The notes under the pieces were generated by a model. That model was not told the origin of the DNA and did no database searches. It worked only from the letters and a program-made list of their open reading frames with translations. From SZUA-592 sp041556555 (GTDB taxonomy: Bacteria > Pseudomonadota > Gammaproteobacteria > Eutrophobiales > Eutrophobiaceae), in the NCBI GenBank assembly GCA_041556555.1, contig JBFFIE010000061.1, forward strand, positions 1 through 5,770: 5,770 nt of DNA, written 5' to 3'. The translations under genes were made by a program, and so were the position numbers. Positions 1-5,237 of this stretch are shown one piece after another (position 1 is the stretch's first letter; the number at the start of each line of letters is the position of its first letter).

Positions 1-1
1 T

Positions 2-793
2 GTAGACAGCCCGGACATGCTGAAACATGTGCCGGTTGATCTGATACAGCGCGGTCAGTTCCAGCCGCGCAAGACCATGAACCCCGAGGCCCTGGAAGAA
101 CTGGCTGACTCCATCCGTTCGCAGGGTATAGTCCAGCCAATCCTGATCCGTCCGCTCAAGGGTAGTGAGAAATTTGAAATTATCGCCGGAGAGCGCCGCT
201 GGCGGGCTGCACAGATGGCGGGCCTGCATGATGTGCCGGTTGTCATCCGCGAAGTTACTGATCAAGAGGCTGCCTGTGTCGCCCTGATTGAGAACATCCA
301 GCGTGAAGATCTGAATCCCTTGGAAGAGGCACGCACATTTTCCAGGCTGCTGAAGGAATTCGGCATGACCCATGAGTCAGTTGCCGAGGCCGTTGGCCGA
401 TCCCGTTCGTCGGTGTCCAACTTTTTACGTCTGCTGGAAATGAACCAGGAAGTGCAGGCCCTGCTGGCCAGCGGTGAAATCGAGATGGGTCATGCCCGCG
501 CCATCGCCGGCCTGCCCCTGGAGCAGCAGCCGGAAATTGCCCGCCGAGTCGTGAAAAAAGGGCTATCGGTCCGGGAGACCGAGCAACTGGTCCGCAAGGC
601 TGGAGAGACACGGAAAAAGAAATCATCCAGCACATCGAAACCCGACCCGAACATTCGCAAACTGCAGGAGCAACTCTCGGATAAACTGGGCGCAAAAGTA
701 CAAATCCGGCATCGCAGTGGCGGTAAGGGTAGCCTGGAGATACATTACAGCTCGCTGGACCATCTGGAAGGAATTTTGAAGCGATTTAAATAA
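2..793 (+). CDS. parB: Chromosome-partitioning protein ParB, 3' part (5' end outside the window)
   Basis: ParB binds parS sites near the replication origin, spreads as a CTP-dependent clamp and works with the ATPase ParA to segregate chromosomes. The frame is open back to base 2 (VDSPD before the first Met at 17) with no stop, and families of this type normally carry a further N-terminal stretch, so the Met at 17 is probably internal and the true start lies upstream. Counting from that Met, the N-terminal ParB/Srx nucleotide-binding domain shows the arginine-rich GERRWRA at 58-64 and ENIQREDLNPLEEA at 92-105. A helix-turn-helix for parS binding covers about 117-140 (MTHESVAEAVGRSRSSVSNF). A Lys/Ser-rich linker (about 198-210) then leads to the C-terminal dimerisation domain (about 211-258). 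The gene is GC-rich compared with the operon downstream. Its partner parA is expected immediately upstream. parB beside atpI is a known gammaproteobacterial order. Confidence 0.96.
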   Translation, partial: VDSPDMLKHVPVDLIQRGQFQPRKTMNPEALEELADSIRSQGIVQPILIRPLKGSEKFEIIAGERRWRAAQMAGLHDVPVVIREVTDQEAACVALIENIQREDLNPLEEARTFSRLLKEFGMTHESVAEAVGRSRSSVSNFLRLLEMNQEVQALLASGEIEMGHARAIAGLPLEQQPEIARRVVKKGLSVRETEQLVRKAGETRKKKSSSTSKPDPNIRKLQEQLSDKLGAKVQIRHRSGGKGSLEIHYSSLDHLEGILKRFK

Positions 794-802
794 ACAATTC
801 AA

Positions 803-814
803 ACAGTTAACTGT
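803..814. repeat. 12-bp perfect palindrome in the parB-atpI gap
   Basis: ACAGTTAACTGT reads the same on both strands; the flanking bases do not extend the symmetry. It sits 10 bases after the parB stop codon and about 40 bases upstream of the proposed -35 box, roughly -80 from the predicted transcription start. The position would suit a dimeric regulator, but a 12-bp palindrome without a spacer can occur by chance and I do not recognise it as a known operator. It does not match the parS consensus. Confidence 0.3.
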
Positions 815-853
815 AGATAAGCCCATGGCACAGTTTTTGTGCGCTGCAACGTA

Positions 854-882
854 TTGATCCGGGGCTCCCACCTGATTATACT
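854..882 (+). promoter_or_regulatory. Predicted sigma70 promoter of the atp operon
   Basis: The -35 box is TTGATC (854-859) and the -10 box TATACT (877-882), separated by exactly 17 bases, the optimal spacing. Each hexamer keeps the most conserved positions (TTGA-- and TAT--T). A TG dinucleotide lies at 873-874, one base too far upstream for a standard extended -10. Transcription should start near 888-891, giving a leader of about 83 bases before atpI. No other equally good promoter was found in the gap. It is the first promoter-like element ahead of the tightly packed atp genes. Transcription may also read through from parB, because no terminator is visible. Confidence 0.6.
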
Positions 883-896
883 TGCTGCTCCGCGTT

Positions 897-947
897 GGAG
901 GGGGGGTACAAATGTGTCCTCAAGGCGTGGAAATTAGAGTGAACTGA
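897..947 (+). promoter_or_regulatory. Possible leader mini-ORF with G-rich ribosome binding site
   Basis: A purine run GGAGGGGGGG (897-906) lies five bases before an ATG at 912. The ATG opens an 11-codon frame, M-C-P-Q-G-V-E-I-R-V-N, closed by TGA at 945-947, 25 bases before the atpI start. It falls within the predicted atp leader transcript. The spacing suits initiation and the Shine-Dalgarno match is far better than that of atpI itself. The peptide resembles nothing I know and has no run of one regulatory amino acid as in classic attenuators. Translation is possible; any function is speculation. Confidence 0.25.
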
Positions 948-958
948 AAAGAATTCCC

Positions 959-969
959 TGGGTGGCCCA
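959..969 (+). promoter_or_regulatory. Weak, possibly masked ribosome binding site of atpI
   Basis: The only Shine-Dalgarno-like sequence before the TTG start at 973 is GGTGG (961-965), seven bases upstream. It falls in a small stem-loop in which TGGG (959-962) pairs with CCCA (966-969) around a TGG loop. The stem has only four pairs, so it is marginal, but together with the TTG codon it suggests low atpI translation. Confidence 0.3.
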
Positions 970-972
970 AGT

Positions 973-1365
973 TTGGATCTGGAACAGGATATAAGAAAAA
1001 ACCGGGCCGCAGCTTACAGGATACTTGGGATACAGTTACTTCTTACGGCGTTCATATCCCTGCTTTTGGTGATTTTGTCGGAACAGGTGTCAGCCTATTC
1101 AGTATTACTCGGTGGTTTAGCCTACATATTACCGAGCGCATATTTTGTCAGGTTTGTTTTCAGATCCTCTGCACAGCAAACCCCGCAGATATTATTGCGC
1201 TGGTTTTTGATTGGTGAGACGGGAAAGCTGGTATTAACAGGTGTGATTTTTGCCTTGTGCTTCGCATTGATAAGACCAATTAATGTAATTGCTTTTTTTA
1301 TGATGTTTGTATTAATGATAGTTGTTAATCAGGTAGCTCTCCACAAAAGCAGAAAAAAATTTTAA
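973..1365 (+). CDS. atpI: ATP synthase-associated protein AtpI
   Basis: AtpI is a small inner-membrane protein encoded first in many atp operons. In other bacteria it assists c-ring assembly or stability and is not part of the finished enzyme. The 130-residue product, close to the usual 125-130, has a short basic N-terminus (KNRAAAYR) and four hydrophobic segments at roughly 17-35, 43-63, 76-99 and 103-121. It ends in a basic tail (HKSRKKF). GGLAYILPSAYFV near 47-59 and GETGKLVLTG near 81-90 match the family pattern of a glycine-rich second helix and a conserved Gly-Glu plus Lys in the third. The TTG at 973 is chosen because an in-frame TGA at 940-942 limits extension and no ATG or GTG lies between. 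The gene is very AT-rich and ends with an A7T4 run. Sequence conservation in this family is low, so context carries part of the call. Confidence 0.92.
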   Translation: MDLEQDIRKNRAAAYRILGIQLLLTAFISLLLVILSEQVSAYSVLLGGLAYILPSAYFVRFVFRSSAQQTPQILLRWFLIGETGKLVLTGVIFALCFALIRPINVIAFFMMFVLMIVVNQVALHKSRKKF

Positions 1366-1407
1366 AGATATTTTGATTTAACGATAACCGGAATACAGCA
1401 CGAAACT

Positions 1408-2274
1408 ATGGCATCTGAACAAGACGCATTAACTGCTTCTGGATATATCAAACACCATTTGCAAAATCTCACCTATGGGAAACTTCCTGATGGTACCTGG
1501 GGTATTGCACACGGTGCAGAAGAAGCCAAACAAATGGGTTTCTGGGCCATCCATCTTGATACCATGTTTTTTTCAATTACCCTGGGCCTTTTGTTTATTA
1601 TCACATTCCGAATGGCAGCCCGGAGCGCTACGGCCGGTGTGCCCGGCGCATGGCAGAATTTTGTAGAATGGGTCATCGATTTTATCGAGTCATTGGTTCA
1701 GGATGGTTTTTCAGGAAAGAACAAATTGATTGGTCCCCTTGCATTAACGCTTTTCGTATGGATCCTGCTTCAGAATCTAATGGACTTGGTTCCTGTGGAC
1801 TGGGTACCTCACCTGGCGGCTATGATGGGTATACCCTATCTGAAGATTGTCCCGAGCACTGATCCCAATGCAACCTTCGGATTATCACTTTCAGTCTTTG
1901 CCCTGGTTCTTTTCTACAGTATCAAAGTCAAGGGTATTGGAGGTTTCGCTGGTGAACTTAGCCTGCAACCCTTCTCCCCGAATAACATAGTCCTCAAAAT
2001 CCTGTTTATCCCGGTTAACTTCCTGCTTGAATTTGTGAATCTGGTTGCCAAGCCGGTATCACATTCATTGCGCCTGTTCGGTAATCTGTATGCAGGTGAG
2101 ATGATATTTATCCTGATTGCAATTATGTACAGTGCACATATTTCACTGGGTATCTTCGGTGGTTTTCTGCAATTAGGTTGGGCGATATTTCATGTCTTGA
2201 TAGTGTTGTTACAGGCATTTATTTTCGCAGTTCTGACAATTGTCTATCTTGATATGGCTCATCAACACCATTAA
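1408..2274 (+). CDS. atpB: F1Fo ATP synthase subunit a (Fo proton channel)
   Basis: Subunit a forms the two proton half-channels beside the c-ring in the inner membrane. The 288-residue protein keeps the essential arginine in HSLRLFGN (Arg222, equivalent to E. coli Arg210), the channel residues Glu231 in YAGE and His262 in AIFHVL (E. coli Glu219 and His245), and Gln269. Hydrophobic helices lie near 48-68, 108-126, 158-175, 194-215, 228-250 and 256-283. It is longer than the 271-residue E. coli form, partly through a PNNIVLKIL stretch before IPVNFLLEF, and resembles Pseudomonas subunit a. The ATG is supported by the family-like N-terminus (SGYIKHHLQNLTYGKLPDG). The start follows atpI after 42 bases and has only a poor Shine-Dalgarno match: CGGAA at 1389-1393, 14 bases away. 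Translation may therefore be limited or coupled. Confidence 0.98.
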   Translation: MASEQDALTASGYIKHHLQNLTYGKLPDGTWGIAHGAEEAKQMGFWAIHLDTMFFSITLGLLFIITFRMAARSATAGVPGAWQNFVEWVIDFIESLVQDGFSGKNKLIGPLALTLFVWILLQNLMDLVPVDWVPHLAAMMGIPYLKIVPSTDPNATFGLSLSVFALVLFYSIKVKGIGGFAGELSLQPFSPNNIVLKILFIPVNFLLEFVNLVAKPVSHSLRLFGNLYAGEMIFILIAIMYSAHISLGIFGGFLQLGWAIFHVLIVLLQAFIFAVLTIVYLDMAHQHH

Positions 2275-2280
2275 TCAAAT

Positions 2281-2317
2281 AATTTTTTCAATACCAAAAC
2301 TCTTTAAGTAAGAGGAG
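2281..2317 (+). promoter_or_regulatory. Strong ribosome binding site of atpE with A/T-rich upstream stretch
   Basis: AGAGGAG at 2311-2317 is six bases before the atpE ATG and nearly complementary to the 16S rRNA 3' end, the best such site in the window. It is preceded by an A/T-rich, G-poor stretch from about 2275 with a T6 run (2283-2288) and ACCAAAAC-type sequence. In E. coli the atpE start region likewise has a U- and A-rich translational enhancer upstream. The equivalence here is inferred from position and composition. Confidence 0.6.
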
Positions 2318-2323
2318 ATAAAA

Positions 2324-2554
2324 ATGGAACAAGCATTATATTACATAGCAGGCGCCTTAATGATGGGTCTTGGCGCTCTGGGAGCCGCCGTCGGTATCGG
2401 CATTCTGGGTGGTCGATTCCTTGAAGGAGCAGCGCGTCAGCCTGAGTTAATACCGATGCTGCGTACGCAGTTTTTCATCGTGATGGGTCTCGTTGACGCG
2501 GTGCCAATGATTGCTGTTGGTATTGCGTTCTATGTCTTGTTCGCAGTCGTTTAA
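2324..2554 (+). CDS. atpE: F1Fo ATP synthase subunit c (proteolipid rotor ring)
   Basis: Many copies of this hairpin protein form the membrane ring whose rotation is driven by proton flow. The 76-residue product has two membrane helices (about 5-31 and 48-74). They are joined by the polar loop with the conserved Arg38-Gln39-Pro40, which contacts the gamma and epsilon subunits. Helix 1 holds the glycine-rich packing pattern GLGALGAAVGIG (15-26). Helix 2 carries the proton-binding Asp58 in GLVDAVPM, followed by Pro61 (E. coli Asp61 and Pro64). The carboxylate is Asp and the Gln/Glu/Ser-Thr ligands typical of sodium-binding rings are absent, so proton coupling is expected. The protein is close to the E. 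coli sequence, especially in the loop and helix 2. A very strong ribosome binding site precedes it. Confidence 0.99.
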   Translation: MEQALYYIAGALMMGLGALGAAVGIGILGGRFLEGAARQPELIPMLRTQFFIVMGLVDAVPMIAVGIAFYVLFAVV

Positions 2555-2595
2555 TTATTTCCCTCCAATAATATTAATCATTCCGAGGTAGGGAT

Positions 2596-3066
2596 ATGAA
2601 TATTAATCTGACATTAATCGGGCAGAGTATAGCCTTCATCTTTTTTGTATGGTTTTGTCTGAAGTTTATCTGGCCGCCGGTTTTCAATGCTCTGGAGCAA
2701 CGTCGAAAAACGATTGCTGATGGACTGGCAGCTGGTGAGGAAGGTGTAAAAAAGCTAGAAGATGCTAAACAGCGCTATGATGAACTGGTAAATGAAGGCA
2801 AGGAAAAAGTTGCTGAAATTATAAGCCAGGGACAAAAACGTCACGATGAGATCGTTGAAGAAGCCAAGGAAAACGCGAAAGAGGAAGCTGAACGTATCAT
2901 TGCTTCAGCGCATGCTGAAATTGAGCAAGAAAAACGACAGGCAAGGGATGCTCTACGCGAAAAAGTCGCTATTCTGGTGATTACCGGCGCGGAACAGATT
3001 CTTCAGCGTGAGGTTGATCAAAAGACTCACCAGGAAGTACTTGATAAGGTTTCTGCTTCACTCTAG
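2596..3066 (+). CDS. atpF: F1Fo ATP synthase subunit b (peripheral stalk)
   Basis: Subunit b forms a dimer that anchors in the membrane beside subunit a and reaches up to the delta subunit, holding the alpha-beta head still. The 156 residues equal the E. coli length. One N-terminal membrane helix (about 5-27, GQSIAFIFFVWFC with Cys21) leads to the conserved WPP hinge (26-28) and Arg36. A long, highly charged helix follows from about 32 to 122, rich in Glu, Lys, Arg and Ala, forming the right-handed coiled coil. The C-terminal delta-binding part (REKVAILVITGAEQILQREVD) is typical. GAGG (2585-2588), seven bases before the ATG, gives a good start signal. A single b gene without a b' paralogue indicates a homodimeric stalk. 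The gene ends in TAG. Confidence 0.98.
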   Translation: MNINLTLIGQSIAFIFFVWFCLKFIWPPVFNALEQRRKTIADGLAAGEEGVKKLEDAKQRYDELVNEGKEKVAEIISQGQKRHDEIVEEAKENAKEEAERIIASAHAEIEQEKRQARDALREKVAILVITGAEQILQREVDQKTHQEVLDKVSASL

Positions 3067-3077
3067 AAAAAATTCAT

Positions 3078-3614
3078 ATGCAACAATTAATTACACAGGC
3101 TAGGCCATATGCTGTAGCTGCTTTTGAACATGCACAGGAAGAAGGAAAGCTGGCGGAATGGTCCGGTATGTTGCAAGTATTAAATCTGATTGTTTCTGAT
3201 CCACAAATGGAACAGGTACTCGATAATCCCAAAGTAGCAAACAAAGTTTTATCAGATTTTATAATTGATGTCTGTGGAGACAGGCTTTCAGATTCAGGGA
3301 AAAACTTTGTAAAGCTGCTTATTGATGCCGGCAGGCTTTCCCTGGCGCCTTATATATACAAGCTGTTCGAGAAGAATCGCGCAAATGCGGAAGGGCTTGT
3401 TGAAGTGGAGGTTGTTTCAGCGTTTCCTGTTGATTCAGATGAGAAAGAAAAGCTAGCCGGCATTATGGGGAAACGCCTTGGCAAGAAAATAGAAATCAAT
3501 ACACGTGTCGATGAGTCTCTAATTGGAGGAGTCGTCATTCGTGCCGGAGATTCCGTAATTGATGCTTCGATAAAAGGCAGACTTAAACAGTTAAGTAACA
3601 GACTGACAGATTAA
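3078..3614 (+). CDS. atpH: F1Fo ATP synthase subunit delta (OSCP)
   Basis: Delta sits on top of the F1 head and binds the alpha N-termini and the b dimer, linking stator and catalytic head. The 178 residues match the family (E. coli 177). The N-terminal helical domain opens with ITQARPYAVAAFEHA (5-19), a family signature that supports this ATG. The C-terminal part carries the OSCP pattern around 138-165, with VDESLIGGVVIRAGDSVIDAS. Only 11 bases (AAAAAATTCAT) separate it from the atpF stop codon, and no Shine-Dalgarno sequence is visible there or at the end of atpF. Translation probably depends on ribosomes finishing atpF. Codon use is AT-rich, unlike parB. Confidence 0.97.
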   Translation: MQQLITQARPYAVAAFEHAQEEGKLAEWSGMLQVLNLIVSDPQMEQVLDNPKVANKVLSDFIIDVCGDRLSDSGKNFVKLLIDAGRLSLAPYIYKLFEKNRANAEGLVEVEVVSAFPVDSDEKEKLAGIMGKRLGKKIEINTRVDESLIGGVVIRAGDSVIDASIKGRLKQLSNRLTD

Positions 3615-3649
3615 AGATCTAAAACAGTAATGGGACAAGAGGAATAACC

Positions 3650-5191
3650 ATGTCTATCAGTGCAACAGAAATCAGTGATCTGATTAAAAAGAAAATCAAG
3701 GGCCTGGATCTTGAGACAGAATCCAGGACAGAAGGCACCGTTGTCAGCCTGTCTGACGGGATTGCCCACATTCATGGTCTGAGTGATGTCATGCAGGGTG
3801 AAATGATTGAGTTTCCCGGAAATACCTTCGGACTGGCCCTGAACCTTGAACGTGATTCAGTCGGTGCCGTGATCATGGGATCCTATGAGCACATATCCGA
3901 GGGTGATACGGTCAAGTGTACCAAGCGAATCCTGGAAGTCCCGATCGGGGAGGAATTGCTGGGCCGTGTGGTTGATTCTCTTGGAAACCCCATTGATGGT
4001 AAGGGTGCGATTGACTGCAAGGGATCATCACCCATTGAAAAAATTGCCCCGGGCGTAATTGCCCGTCAGTCCGTATCCCAGCCGGTACAGACAGGTCTAA
4101 AATCAATCGACTCCATGGTTCCCATTGGCCGTGGTCAGCGTGAGCTGATCATTGGCGACCGCCAGACTGGCAAAACAGCAGTAGCCGTAGATACCATCAT
4201 CAACCAGAAAGGGACGGGCATTAAATGTATCTATGTGGCTATTGGCCAGAAGGCATCATCAATCAATACGGTTATTCGTAAACTGGAAGAACATGGTGCG
4301 ATGGAACACACTATTGTCGTTGCCGCTACGGCCTCGGAATCTGCCGCAATGCAATACATTGCCCCATACGCCGGTTGTGCCATGGGCGAATTTTTCCGTG
4401 ACCGGGGTGAAGATGCCCTGATTATTTATGATGATTTGACCAAGCAAGCCTGGGCCTATCGTCAGATTTCATTACTATTGAAACGTCCTCCGGGCCGTGA
4501 AGCATATCCGGGTGATGTGTTTTACTTGCACTCACGGCTGCTGGAACGGGCATCACGTGTTAACGCAGAATATATTGAGAAAATTACAAATGGCAAAATC
4601 AAGGGAAAAACCGGCTCTCTCACTGCACTGCCGATAATCGAAACGCAGGCCGGGGACGTATCCGCTTTTGTGCCTACAAATGTGATTTCCATTACAGATG
4701 GCCAGATATTCCTTGAAACTGACCTGTTCAATTCTGGTTTTAGACCCGCTATCAATGCCGGACTTTCAGTGTCGCGCGTCGGCGGCGCAGCACAGACCAC
4801 AATTATCAAGAAGCTGGGTGGTGGTGTGCGTCTGGCCCTTGCCCAGTATCGTGAGCTTGCAGCTTTTGCCCAGTTTGCTTCAGACCTTGATGAATCCACG
4901 CGCAAACAGTTGAATCGTGGTCAGCGGGTGATGGAATTAATGAAACAGAAGCAATATTCACCGATGAGCATCTCCACGATGGCAGTTAGTTTGTTTGCAG
5001 CAGAGCACGGATTTCTCGATGACATTGAACTTGAAAAAATCGGAGATTTTGAGCATGCGCTGCATAACTTCATGCACAGTGAAAAGAAGGACCTCATGCA
5101 GAAGATCGATGACACCGGCGATTATGATGATGAAATCAAAGACGGCCTCATGAAAGGCATTGAGGAATTCAAGAAGAACCATAGTTGGTAA
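3650..5191 (+). CDS. atpA: F1Fo ATP synthase subunit alpha
   Basis: Three alpha subunits alternate with three catalytic beta subunits in the F1 head; alpha binds nucleotide at non-catalytic sites and supplies an arginine to the catalytic ones. The product has 513 residues, as in E. coli. An N-terminal beta-barrel domain covers about 27-95. The central nucleotide-binding domain has the Walker A motif GDRQTGKT (169-176, Lys175) and Walker B ALIIYD (256-261). The family signature PAINAGLSVS (366-375) is followed directly by the arginine finger Arg376. The C-terminal helical domain includes LAQYRELAAFAQFASDLD and ends in HSW. Residues 1-25 form the delta-binding helix (ISATEISDLIKKKIKGLD). AGAGGA (3638-3643), six bases before the ATG, is a good ribosome binding site. 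No key residue is missing. Confidence 0.99.
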   Translation: MSISATEISDLIKKKIKGLDLETESRTEGTVVSLSDGIAHIHGLSDVMQGEMIEFPGNTFGLALNLERDSVGAVIMGSYEHISEGDTVKCTKRILEVPIGEELLGRVVDSLGNPIDGKGAIDCKGSSPIEKIAPGVIARQSVSQPVQTGLKSIDSMVPIGRGQRELIIGDRQTGKTAVAVDTIINQKGTGIKCIYVAIGQKASSINTVIRKLEEHGAMEHTIVVAATASESAAMQYIAPYAGCAMGEFFRDRGEDALIIYDDLTKQAWAYRQISLLLKRPPGREAYPGDVFYLHSRLLERASRVNAEYIEKITNGKIKGKTGSLTALPIIETQAGDVSAFVPTNVISITDGQIFLETDLFNSGFRPAINAGLSVSRVGGAAQTTIIKKLGGGVRLALAQYRELAAFAQFASDLDESTRKQLNRGQRVMELMKQKQYSPMSISTMAVSLFAAEHGFLDDIELEKIGDFEHALHNFMHSEKKDLMQKIDDTGDYDDEIKDGLMKGIEEFKKNHSW

Positions 5192-5237
5192 TTAATTTAC
5201 CGGTAAGCCACAGTAATAAATACCGAGAGAATATTAG

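Noticed and set aside
255..695. 146-codon open frame on the minus strand within parB
   Set aside because: It lies wholly inside the well-supported parB gene. Long antisense frames are common in GC-rich coding DNA, and the peptide shows no family features.
828..842. Hairpin GCACA/TGTGC with a T-rich loop after parB as a terminator
   Set aside because: Only five pairs, and the T-run is in the loop, not after the stem, so it does not fit an intrinsic terminator on either strand.
876..884. DnaA box-like TTATACTTG in the gap beside parB
   Set aside because: It matches only the first six of nine positions of TTATNCACA, stands alone, and is better explained as part of the -10 region.
794..972. parS site near parB
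   Set aside because: No sequence resembling the TGTTNCACGTGAAACA consensus is present in the gap, nor was one noticed elsewhere in the window.
1353..1363. Programmed frameshift at the A7T4 run ending atpI
   Set aside because: It is at the last codons, no stimulatory structure is apparent, and normal reading ends immediately with a family-typical length.
1373..1400. Internal promoter before atpB (TTGATT at 1373-1378)
   Set aside because: No acceptable -10 box lies 16-18 bases downstream.
4522..4905. 127-codon open frame on the minus strand within atpA
   Set aside because: It overlaps the conserved core of the alpha subunit, where codon constraint explains the open antisense frame; no start signal or recognisable domain.
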